From Salinisphaera sp. LB1 (GTDB lineage: Bacteria > Pseudomonadota > Gammaproteobacteria > Nevskiales > Salinisphaeraceae), in assembly GCF_003177035.1 (NCBI RefSeq), contig NZ_CP029488.1, forward strand, positions 1,984,001-2,048,000: 64,000 bases of DNA, in the 5' to 3' direction. Shown piece by piece: positions 34,264 to 42,520 of the stretch. A program made the position numbers and the translations under genes. The notes below the pieces were generated by a model that was not told where the DNA came from, searched no databases, and saw only the letters and a program-made list of their open reading frames with translations. Positions within the stretch are counted from its first letter, which is position 1. Each line of letters opens with the position of its first letter.

Positions 34264-36587
34264 ATGAGCGAGGCACGGGGCAGCGTCGGCACATCCGTCG
34301 GGCGTTTTCGACGGATAGGGACGATTTTCGGCGTCTGTTTGGGAGTGGCTTGGCTGCCTGCCTGGGCCGCGCTGTCGAACGCGGACCCCAACAATCGCGC
34401 GAACACGCCTGCCCCGCCCGCACCGGTTGAACCCGGCGCGCCGGCAAGTGCCGCGGCGAGCACCGTAGCGAGCGGTCCGACGACGCAGCTCGGCACGGTC
34501 CATGTGCAAGGTCAGGTTGCCGGCGGCGATCGTGTCCCGCCGGCCTATGCCGGCGGCCAGATCGCCACGGGCGGCCGTATCGGGGTGTTGGGGGAAAAGG
34601 AGGCGGCCAATGTGCCGTTCTCGGTCGTCAGCTTCACCTCGCAACTGATCGATAATCAGCAGGACGGTACGCTTGCCGGCGTACTGGAGAATGATGCCGC
34701 GGTGCAGAGTTCGAACGGCTTCGGCAACTTCGCCCAGACCTTCCAGATTCGCGGTTTCAACTTCGATGGTGACGATGTCTCGTTCGGCGGCCTGTACGGC
34801 GTGCTGCCACGCCAGATCGTGCAGACGAACTACGTCAATCGGGTCGAACTCTTCAAGGGGGCCAATGCCTTCGCCAACGGTGTCGGCCCCGGGGCTCGGG
34901 TGTCGGCGGCGCGGTCAATCTCGAGCCCAAACGGGCGACCGATCAGCCGGTCACGCGTCTGCGGTTGGGTTATGCCTCCGATCAGCAGTTCGAGCAGTCG
35001 CCGGACGTCGGGCGCCGGTACGGCCGCAAAGACCAGTACGGCGCGCGGCTGAACGTCCAGCACGAGAGCGGCGATACCGCCATCAACGACGAGAACGCCC
35101 ACGATACCTCCGCCGCGGTCGCACTGGATTACCGGGGTGACCGCGGTCATGTCGCACTCGATTTCGGCTATCAGCGCCAGCACATTAACCATGGCCGTTC
35201 GACCGTGCGGGTCGGCGACGCCACGTCGATTCCCGCCGCGCCGGATGCCGAGACGAACTATTGGCCCGAATTCGCCAACACGGCGTTGAAGTCCGAGTTC
35301 GGCATGCTCAGCGGTGCGTTCGATATCAGCGATCACTGGACAGCCTACGCGGCCTTCGGCGGCAACCACAGCGACGAGTCCGGAGACTACGGCCAGCCGA
35401 TCCTCAGCCGCCCCGACAGCACGGGCTACCGGGTCGGCGACGCGACCGTGTCGCGCCTGACGGTCGTACGCGAGTCGCAGGCCTATACCGGCCAGGCCGA
35501 CGTTCGTGGCCATTTCGATACCGGCCCGATCCGCCACGACGTGAATTTGGGGTATTCGGGCTATTACCAGCGTGCCGACAGCGCCTACAGCTACTCGGGC
35601 AGTGTCGATACTAATCTCTACCAGCCAGCCACTATCGACAGTTTGCCGACCACCGGCAGTGCGGGCGACCTAAGCGATCCGAACGTTATCAGTCGCACGC
35701 ATGCCAATGGCTGGGCCCTGTCCGATACGGCCGGTTTTTTCGATGATCGGGTGCGGGTCACCGTCGGCGCGCGTTACCAAAGCCTGTCGATCCGGAACTA
35801 CGACTACAACGACGCCGGTCAGGTCAGCGGTGAGCCGATCACGGGGCATCGCGTCTCGCCGGTCTACGGGGTGGTTTACAAGCCGACCGCCTGGCTGTCG
35901 TTGTATGCCAACCATATCGAGGCCCTGCAGCCGGGCGATACCGCCCCGGCCACGGCCCAGAACCCGGGTCAGACGCTGGGTATTGTGCATGCCAGGCAGA
36001 ACGAAGTCGGCGCCAAGCTGGATTTCGGGCGGATCGGCGGCAGTCTGGCGGCCTACGAGATCAAAAAGCCCAACGCTTATCTCGATCCGAACACCCGGCA
36101 GTACGGTTACTTCGGCGAGCAGCGGAATCGTGGGCTCGAACTCAATATTCACGGCCAGCCGACCCGGCGCCTCAAGCTATTGGCCAGCGCGACCTATGTG
36201 GACCCGGAACTCACGCAGACCCCGGGCGATCGGTTCAACGGTAACGATGCGGTCGGTGTGCCGAATTATCGCCTGGCGCTGTCCGGCGAATGGCAATTGC
36301 CGAGCGCGCCGCACTGGCACGCCAATGCCCGCGTGATCCGAACCGGGTCGCAGTATGCCGATCAGGCCAACGATCTCAAGGTCGATGCGTGGACGCGCGT
36401 GGATCTCGGTCTGCGCTACAACATGCCATGGGGCGACGAGGGGCGGCAGGTTGTCTGGCGAGCGAACGTCAAGAATGTCGCCAATAGCGATTATTGGTCC
36501 TCGGTGCGTCGTATCGCGAGCACGAACTATCTCACTCAGGGCGACCCGCGCACCTTCAAGCTATCGGCGACCTTCCATTTCGACTGA
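34264..36587 (+). pseudogene. TonB-dependent siderophore receptor, frameshifted
   Basis: Outer-membrane ferric-siderophore receptor of ~774 residues if repaired. ATG 34264 starts a signal peptide followed by a plug domain (VPFSVVSFTSQLIDNQQ, FQIRGFNFDGDDVSFGG, NRVELFKGANAFANGVGPG). The frame then shifts within the run GGGG at 34891-34894. One missing G would restore GPGGSGVGGAVNLEPKRA, the standard plug end, and the barrel then continues in the other frame to 36587, ending LSATFHFD. As written, the first frame stops at 35052. The rest of the gene is intact, which suggests a recent mutation, a phase-variable tract or a sequencing error. FeoB, FhuCDB and FhuF genes are close by. Confidence 0.88.
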
Positions 36588-36643
36588 CGCATCCCCAAGC
36601 CGGCAGCGAGGCCGGCCTGGGCCGATGGAAAAACGCCCGGCGC

Positions 36644-37690
36644 TCAGTCCTGTTCGCTCAGCAGAAAATCCGATGGCAGCCGCACGAGTGTGGCGCCCCA
36701 GGACAGCCCGACACCGAAGCCGACCAGCAGGACCAGCGCACCCGAGCCAATCTGGCCGGACAGCACCGCGCGTTTCAAGGCGATCGGCACGCTGCAGGAG
36801 ACCGTGTTGCCGATGTCCTCCATGCAGACCACGAATTTCTCTTTCGGCAGCTTAAGCCGTGAGCGGATGCCGTCGAGCACCATGGCGCTGGCCTGATGCG
36901 GTACGACCGCATCGACGTCATCCAGCGTAATCCCCGCTTTCTCGCAGGTCTCGTGGACGGCCCTGGGCACTTCGCGCAGTGTGAATTCGACCACCGCACG
37001 GCCGTTCATGAAGATGTTGTGGTCGGAGCGCACGTTGCCGTGGCGGTCGGTGTATTCCTCGGCCGGATTATGCGCGGCGCGGCGGCGCATGGCGCTGGTC
37101 GGCACGATCAGATCGTTGGCGCCCGAGCCATCGGTGCCATAGACGAAGGGCCCGATCTTGGGATTGCCCTCGGCCGCACGGTCGGAGAGCAGGGTGGCGG
37201 CCGCCGCGTCGCCGAACAGTGCGCGCACGCTCTTGTCGCCCGGATGCACGAACTTGCTGTAGGTATCGGCGGTGATCAGCAACAGCCGTTTCGCCTGTCC
37301 CGACTCGATCAACGCCTTGGCCACGCCCAGCGCATAGATATAACCCGAACAGCCCAGGTTGATGTCGAGTGCTCCGATGTGTTGACTGAGCCCCAGACGT
37401 TGCTGGACCAGACAGGCTGTGGTCGGCGCCAGATAGTCCGGCGTCTGGGTGGTGAAAATCAGGTAGTCGACCTCGGCGCGGTCGATCCCGGTCTTGTCGA
37501 ACAGGCGCTCGGCGGCCACCACGCCGAAATCCGAGGCACACTCGTCCTCGCTGGCCACGTGCCGGGCACGAATCCCGGTTTTTTCGGCGATACGTTCCAG
37601 CGGCCAGTTAGGGAAGCGCGCGGCGATCTCCTCGATCGATTCCGTGCGCGCCGGCAGCATGTATTCGATGGCGTCAATGACAGCAGGCAT
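36644..37690 (-). CDS. 3-oxoacyl-ACP synthase III (FabH-like)
   Basis: Condensing enzyme of 348 residues. The start ATG 37690 is favoured by GAGG about eight bases upstream. The catalytic triad of the KAS III family is complete: Cys in DINLGCSGYIYALG, His in VVPHQASAMV and Asn in DIGNTVSCSVPIAL. It may not be the housekeeping FabH: no fab gene is adjacent, it stands alone among iron genes, and an insert around YTDRHGNVRSDHN is unusual. It could start a special acyl chain. Substrate unknown. Confidence 0.85.
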   Translation of the reverse strand: MPAVIDAIEYMLPARTESIEEIAARFPNWPLERIAEKTGIRARHVASEDECASDFGVVAAERLFDKTGIDRAEVDYLIFTTQTPDYLAPTTACLVQQRLGLSQHIGALDINLGCSGYIYALGVAKALIESGQAKRLLLITADTYSKFVHPGDKSVRALFGDAAAATLLSDRAAEGNPKIGPFVYGTDGSGANDLIVPTSAMRRRAAHNPAEEYTDRHGNVRSDHNIFMNGRAVVEFTLREVPRAVHETCEKAGITLDDVDAVVPHQASAMVLDGIRSRLKLPKEKFVVCMEDIGNTVSCSVPIALKRAVLSGQIGSGALVLLVGFGVGLSWGATLVRLPSDFLLSEQD

Positions 37691-37844
37691 CGGACCTCGC
37701 TTTGCGCATGAACGGGTGGAGCGGTCGGTCACACGATCGGCCGCCGGCGAGAATCGGGCCGCCCGAGCGCAGTAGGTTCGACCCGTTAGAGTCGCACAAT
37801 ATCCGGGTGAACGCGTGCGACGTCAACGCCTGGGCCGGGCGAGC

Positions 37845-38144
37845 CTATTCCGTCGGGTATCCTGCGGCAGCCCAGTCGGCGAAACCGCCCCGCATCGCGC
37901 GCACATCAGTGTAGCCGGCCGCACGAAGCACGTCGGCAGCCCGTTCGGCGCGGGCGCCGGCCTTGCAGTAGGTCACAATCGGCGTATCCGGGTCCACATC
38001 CACGTCGGGGTCGCTCGATATCCGCGTGACCGGATAAAACAGCGCCCCGGCGACATGACCGGACTCCCATTCGTCCCGCTCGCGCACATCGATGAGGGCG
38101 GCGCCGTCCTGCTGTGCCGCACGCGCTTCGTGATGATCGATCAT
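37845..38144 (-). CDS. Single-domain rhodanese
   Basis: 99-residue sulfurtransferase-fold protein. ATG 38144 has GGAG eight bases upstream; a longer frame reaches 38237 without support. Visible are LIDVRERDEWESGHVAGAL, the active Cys in IVTYCKAGARAERAADVL, and the ending RGGFADWAAAGYP. The active-site loop CKAGARA is of the small GlpE/PspE-like group. Physiological partner unknown; it is transcribed toward the FabH-like gene. Confidence 0.9.
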   Translation of the reverse strand: MIDHHEARAAQQDGAALIDVRERDEWESGHVAGALFYPVTRISSDPDVDVDPDTPIVTYCKAGARAERAADVLRAAGYTDVRAMRGGFADWAAAGYPTE

Positions 38145-38287
38145 GTCGCAATCTCCAATTGGTTCCGATTGCGCATAATTGGTGTCGTGAGGGGCCGGAA
38201 TCAAGGTCCGCCCAGGCCTCGCGGCCCGGCGCAGCATCCGGAGGTCCAGTCTACCCCCACGGTGCCATACCGGTCGCCTGGGGTTGA

Positions 38288-38569
38288 TTAGCGTTCCGAG
38301 CGTGTCAGGCGGGCCTTGAGATCACAGCCACTGCAGGCAGTGCAGCCGCCGGTGTCGCAGCCACTGCTTTGCGCCCGGAGGCCCGGCGTCAGGCGGCGGG
38401 CGATCGCCTGCCGCCAGCCGGCGGCGTCCGGCTTTGGCGCCACATGGTAGGCCGCGATCATGCGCAGCCGATGGGTGGCCCGGGGCGCGAACCGGTGGGC
38501 GACCTGCAGCAAACAGAAGCCGCCCACCAGCGCCAGCAGCAGCGCCTGAATGATCGCGAACGCACTCAT
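38288..38569 (-). CDS. Small membrane protein with Cys-rich tail, downstream of feoB
   Basis: 93 residues. ATG 38569 overlaps the feoB stop (ATGA), so it belongs to the feo operon. One membrane helix (~4-25, AIIQALLLALVGGFCLLQVA) is followed by a basic middle and a tail with four Cys in GCDTGGCTACSGCDL plus the membrane Cys. The place after feoB and the Cys cluster recall FeoC-like or FeoB-associated Cys-rich proteins, but I do not recognise the family. An Fe-S or iron-sensing role in ferrous uptake is a guess. Confidence 0.8.
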   Translation of the reverse strand: MSAFAIIQALLLALVGGFCLLQVAHRFAPRATHRLRMIAAYHVAPKPDAAGWRQAIARRLTPGLRAQSSGCDTGGCTACSGCDLKARLTRSER

Positions 38570-40413
38570 AGGCCACCGCCCAGGGCCACCGCGATCTGAT
38601 AGGTCGCCAGCGACGCCAGATACGCAAGGCCGAACAGATAGCCCAGGGCAATGAACACCACACGCCAGGAATTGGTTTCGCGCCGCATCACGGCCAGCGT
38701 CGAAATGCATTGCGGGGCGAACACATACCACGCCAGAAGCGATAACGCCGTGGCCAGCGACCACTGCTGGCCGATCAGCGCGCCGAGCTGATGGCTGATG
38801 CCGGCGGTGTTGCCCGACATCGAATACACCGTGCCCAGCGCCGAGACCGCGACCTCACGGGCGGCCATGCCGGGCACCAGCGCCACACAGATCTGCCAGT
38901 TGAAGCCGAGCGGCGCGAGCAGGTAGTGCAGGTAATGGCCGATGAACCCGACCACACTGTATTCGATTGCCGGGCCGGTCGCGCCGGCCGGCGGCTGCGG
39001 GAAACTGGCCAGGAACCACAGCAGCACGGTCACCGTGAAGATGATGCCGCCGACCCGCTTGAGAAAGATCCGCGCGCGCTGCCACAGGCCGAGCGCGACA
39101 TCCCGCGGGTTGGGCATTCGGTAGGCAGGCAGTTCCATCAGCAGCGCATGGTCCGAGCTGTCGCGCCGGACATGCTTCATCACAAACGCCACGACCATCG
39201 CGCCGACGATGCCGAACACGTACAGGCCGAACAGCACGATGCCCTGCAGGTTGAACAGGCCGAGCACGCTGCGATGCGGGATGAAGGCCGCGATCAGCAG
39301 CGTGTAGACCGGCAGGCGGGCCGAACAGGTCATCAACGGCGCGACCAGAATCGTGGCCAGCCGGTCGCGCGAGTCGGCCATGCTGCGTGTGGCCATGATG
39401 CCGGGGATGGCACAGGCAAAGCTCGACAGCAGCGGGATGAAGGCGCGGCCGGTCAGCCCCACCTTGAACATCAGCCGGTCCAGCAGAAAAGCGGCCCGCG
39501 GCAGATAGCCGGATTCCTCGAGCATGAGGATGAACAGAAACAGGATCAGGATCTGCGGCAGGAACACCAGGACACCGCCGACGCCGGCCACGATGCCGTC
39601 GGCGACCAGGCTGTGCAGAGCCGAATGGGCCGGTAACAGGCTCGCCACAGCGCCGCCGATGCCGGTCACGCCCGCATCGATCGCATCCATGAGGGGGGTG
39701 GCCCACGAGAACACGGCCTGGAAGATCAGGAACATCAATATCCCGAGGATGGCGGGGCCGGCCACCGGATGCAGCGTCCAGGCATCGATCCGGTCCTCGA
39801 TCGTGGGCCCGCTCCGGGCCAGCCGAACCGTGGCATCCATCAACACGCGCGCGGCGGTGTGGATATCGGCATGCTCGATGCGCGGCGCCGGCGGGGCGGG
39901 CGGTGCGCCGTCCAGATGCGCGATCAGGGCGGCCGCGCCCTCGCGATGCACGGCCACGGTCTCGATCACCGGCACTCCCAGTTCGGCGGCCAGGCGCTCG
40001 GTATCGATCTCGATGCCGCGCCGGCGGGCCGCGTCCATCATGTTCAAGGCCACGATCATGGGCCGGCCGAGGCGCGCGACTTCCAGCACGAAACGCAGAT
40101 GCAGCCGCAGGTTGGTCGCGTCGGCCACGCACACGATCACATCGGGTGCGGCCTCGCTGGCATGCGTGCCGGCGCAGATCGACGCCGTGATCGCCTCGTC
40201 GGGGCTGGCCGCCGCGAGGCTGTAGGCGCCGGGCAGATCCAGCACATCGAATTCGCGGCCGGCTTCGGTGGTCATGCGTCCGCTCTTGCGCTCCACCGTG
40301 ACGCCGGCGTAGTTGGCCACCTTCTGCCGGCTACCGGTCAGACGGTTGAACAGGGCGGTTTTGCCACAGTTGGGGTTGCCGACCATGGCGATGCGGGCGA
40401 CGGCGGTAGTCAT
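38566..40413 (-). CDS. feoB: Ferrous iron transporter FeoB
   Basis: 615-residue inner-membrane Fe(II) transporter, a shorter form than the ~770-residue E. coli protein. The N-terminal G domain has G1 VGNPNCGKTALFNRL, G3 DLPGAYSL and G4 ALNMMD. The membrane part has two Gate repeats with the motifs ALLSSFACAIPGIMATRS-like (SSFACAIPGIMATRSM) and VPGMAAREVAVSALGTVY. ATG 40413 overlaps the feoA stop. Middle gene of feoA-feoB-small Cys-rich protein. Confidence 0.95.
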   Translation of the reverse strand: MTTAVARIAMVGNPNCGKTALFNRLTGSRQKVANYAGVTVERKSGRMTTEAGREFDVLDLPGAYSLAAASPDEAITASICAGTHASEAAPDVIVCVADATNLRLHLRFVLEVARLGRPMIVALNMMDAARRRGIEIDTERLAAELGVPVIETVAVHREGAAALIAHLDGAPPAPPAPRIEHADIHTAARVLMDATVRLARSGPTIEDRIDAWTLHPVAGPAILGILMFLIFQAVFSWATPLMDAIDAGVTGIGGAVASLLPAHSALHSLVADGIVAGVGGVLVFLPQILILFLFILMLEESGYLPRAAFLLDRLMFKVGLTGRAFIPLLSSFACAIPGIMATRSMADSRDRLATILVAPLMTCSARLPVYTLLIAAFIPHRSVLGLFNLQGIVLFGLYVFGIVGAMVVAFVMKHVRRDSSDHALLMELPAYRMPNPRDVALGLWQRARIFLKRVGGIIFTVTVLLWFLASFPQPPAGATGPAIEYSVVGFIGHYLHYLLAPLGFNWQICVALVPGMAAREVAVSALGTVYSMSGNTAGISHQLGALIGQQWSLATALSLLAWYVFAPQCISTLAVMRRETNSWRVVFIALGYLFGLAYLASLATYQIAVALGGGL

Positions 40414-40652
40414 GGAGAGTCGGGCTCGACGGTGATACGGGCGGCCTCGATGCGGCGTAGTGCAAAGCGGGTACCGCCGATGCGCACCAGCAGGGGGTCG
40501 CCACCAAAAGGCGCGCGCGCCACGATCAGCACCGGCTCGCCGGGGATGAAACCCAGATCGCGCAAGCGTTGTGCGATCGGGTCATCGCCGCGCGCGTCGC
40601 GAATGGCGGCCACGCGCGCCGGGCGATTCTTGGCGAGTTCGGTGAGCTGCAC
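40410..40652 (-). CDS. feoA: FeoA
   Basis: 80-residue cytosolic SH3-like protein needed for FeoB function. LRDLGFIPGEPVLIVARAPFGGDPLLVRIGG shows the family core (RLRDLGF.PG and GDP..V...G, split here). The stop TGA overlaps the feoB ATG. Its promoter region carries Fur-like sites. Confidence 0.93.
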   Translation of the reverse strand: MQLTELAKNRPARVAAIRDARGDDPIAQRLRDLGFIPGEPVLIVARAPFGGDPLLVRIGGTRFALRRIEAARITVEPDSP

Positions 40653-40666
40653 GGACGTAGTTTAAC

Positions 40667-40681
40667 TGAGAACCATTTACA
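40667..40681. promoter_or_regulatory. Fur-like site near feoA
   Basis: TGAGAACCATTTACA agrees with about 10 of 14 defined positions of the 7-1-7 Fur consensus. It is 15 bp upstream of the feoA start, in the divergent region between feoA and the fhuC-like gene. Confidence 0.55.
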
Positions 40682-40732
40682 GTATAAGCGATATCGTGCG
40701 CGCGGTGACCGTTACGATGCAATACGCGTCAT

Positions 40733-40747
40733 TGATAATCATTCGTA
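40733..40747. promoter_or_regulatory. Fur box upstream of fhuC-like gene
   Basis: TGATAATCATTCGTA has a perfect first half (TGATAAT) and ATT of the second, ~11 of 14 positions. It lies 62 bp before the ATPase gene start. Iron-repressed transcription of the uptake operon is the natural reading. Confidence 0.7.
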
Positions 40748-40808
40748 TTTAGATTATTCTCCGGCCGTCCAATCACGACGCGGGCCAAGCGCGTAGTCGG
40801 AGAAGCCG

Positions 40809-41576
40809 ATGTTCGAAGTCAATTCCTGCCGGTTCGAGGTCGGAGGGCGCTGCCTGTTGGAGGCATCGGGCCTGCGCTTCGACGAGGGCCGGGTCTATGG
40901 ACTGATCGGGCACAATGGCTCCGGCAAGTCGACGCTGCTCAAGCTGCTGGCGCGCCAGCAGTGCGCCAGCTGCGGCGAGATATGCCTTAACGGCCGCGCC
41001 GTCGATAGCTGGGGCCAGCGCGAATTCGCCCGCAACGTGGCTTATCTGCCGCAGCAGCTGCCGAGCGCGGCGAGCCTCACGGTGCGCGAGCTGGTCGCCT
41101 TCGGACGCTATCCGTGGCACGGCTTGCTGGGCCGCCTGTCGCCGAACGACCAGGCCCAGATCGAGCGCGCCATGGCCATGACCGATACCGCCGAATTCGC
41201 CGATCGCATGGTCGATACCCTGTCGGGCGGCGAGCGCCAGCGGGTGTGGCTGGCCATGCTGCTGGCCCAGGGCAGTCGTTTCCTGTTGCTGGACGAGCCG
41301 CTGTCGGCGCTGGATATCGCGCATCAGGTCGACACGCTGTCGCTGATCCGCAGACTCTGCCGCGATCTGGGCGTCGGCGTGATCATCGTGCTGCATGACG
41401 TGAACATGGTCTCGCGCTATTGCGATCAGCTGGTGGCCCTGCGCGACGGCCGCCTGCTGGCCCAGGGCGCGCCGGCCGAGCTCATGAACGACGCCACGCT
41501 CGAGGCCATCTACGGCATCCGCATGCGCGTGATGCCCCATCCGACCGACCACCACCCGATCGCCGTCGTTCAGTGA
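40809..41576 (+). CDS. fhuC: Ferric-siderophore ABC transporter ATP-binding protein (FhuC-like)
   Basis: 255 residues. Walker A is GLIGHNGSGKSTLLKLLAR, the Q loop is YLPQQLPSA, the signature is LSGGERQRVWLAMLLAQ, Walker B is FLLLDEPLSALD and the switch His is in VLHDVNMVSRYCD. This is the FecE/FhuC type. The stop TGA overlaps a GTG start of the binding-protein gene. The order C-D-B, with a double-length permease, is that of the hydroxamate system. Confidence 0.9.
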   Translation: MFEVNSCRFEVGGRCLLEASGLRFDEGRVYGLIGHNGSGKSTLLKLLARQQCASCGEICLNGRAVDSWGQREFARNVAYLPQQLPSAASLTVRELVAFGRYPWHGLLGRLSPNDQAQIERAMAMTDTAEFADRMVDTLSGGERQRVWLAMLLAQGSRFLLLDEPLSALDIAHQVDTLSLIRRLCRDLGVGVIIVLHDVNMVSRYCDQLVALRDGRLLAQGAPAELMNDATLEAIYGIRMRVMPHPTDHHPIAVVQ

Positions 41577-42520
41577 GGTCCGGGCTGTCCGGCGTCCGGC
41601 GGATGGCGGCGGTGGGCGCGCGCCTTGCGCTCGCTGGCCTGTTCGCCATCGGCATGGCGACGACCGCCACCGCGGCTGACGCGAGCGCCGCGCCGCGACT
41701 GGCGACCCTCGACTGGGGCATCGCCCAGAATCTGACCGCCATGGGCGTGCCGCCGATCGCGGTGGGCCAGACCGCCGGGTACGCCACCTGGGTGGGCGCC
41801 CCGGCCCTGCCCCCGGCCACGCGCAACCTGGGCCTGCGCGGGCAGCCCAATCTCGAACTGTTGGCGCAGCTCGACCCGGACCGGGTTCTCATCACGAAGT
41901 TGTATGCCGCGATCGAATCGAAGCTCGAACAGGTGGCGCCGGTGAGCACCGTGGATGTGTACTTCCGGCCCGGCGACGTGTGGCACAACACGCTGGCCGC
42001 GGTGAAAAAACTGGGGCGAATCGCGCATCGGCCGGATGCCGCACGGGCCCTGATCCGGCGCACCGAGCAGCACATCCACCAGGCGGCCGCACGCCTGCCC
42101 GCCGCTACCGCGCCGCTGCTGGTGGTCCAGTTCTCGGATGCCCGGCACGTGCGGGTGTTCGGCCAGCGCAGCCTGATCCAGGCGACGATGCAGCGCATGG
42201 GGCTGGCCAACGCCTGGCGGGGCGCAACCACCCGCTGGGGCGTGGCCGAGGTGCCGTTGTCGCGTCTGGCCGCCATCCAGACCGGCCGGGTCGTGGTGGT
42301 GGGCCCGGTTCCGGTCGGGGTGGCCGACAAGATCGCCGCCAGCCGGCTCTGGCAGCGTCTGCCCGTGGTGCGCAATGCGCCTGTGGTGTATATCCCGGGC
42401 GTCTGGAGTTTCGGTGGGCTGCCGTCGGCGAGCCGCTTCGCACGGCGGGTGTCCGCCGCGTTGCGCGCGGCATCGGCGACGGGGCCGGGCTGGCCGCAAG
42501 CGCAAGACGCGGCGTCATGA
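41573..42520 (+). CDS. fhuD: Ferric-siderophore periplasmic binding protein (FhuD-like)
   Basis: 315 residues from GTG 41573, which overlaps the fhuC-like stop (GTGA); ATG 41603 is an alternative that keeps the signal peptide. The signal peptide ends ...ATTATA|ADAS. PRLATLDWGIAQNLTAMGVPP is a typical start of class III binding proteins, with LLAQLDPDRVLIT and a bridging-helix domain after it. The stop overlaps the permease ATG. Hydroxamate specificity is inferred from operon shape and FhuF nearby, not from contact residues. Confidence 0.86.
   Translation: MRSGLSGVRRMAAVGARLALAGLFAIGMATTATAADASAAPRLATLDWGIAQNLTAMGVPPIAVGQTAGYATWVGAPALPPATRNLGLRGQPNLELLAQLDPDRVLITKLYAAIESKLEQVAPVSTVDVYFRPGDVWHNTLAAVKKLGRIAHRPDAARALIRRTEQHIHQAAARLPAATAPLLVVQFSDARHVRVFGQRSLIQATMQRMGLANAWRGATTRWGVAEVPLSRLAAIQTGRVVVVGPVPVGVADKIAASRLWQRLPVVRNAPVVYIPGVWSFGGLPSASRFARRVSAALRAASATGPGWPQAQDAAS

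Noticed and set aside
34891-34894. Programmed frameshifting in the receptor gene
   Set aside because: There is no slippery heptamer with a downstream pseudoknot, and receptors of this family are not known to use recoding; a plain deletion or sequencing error is simpler.
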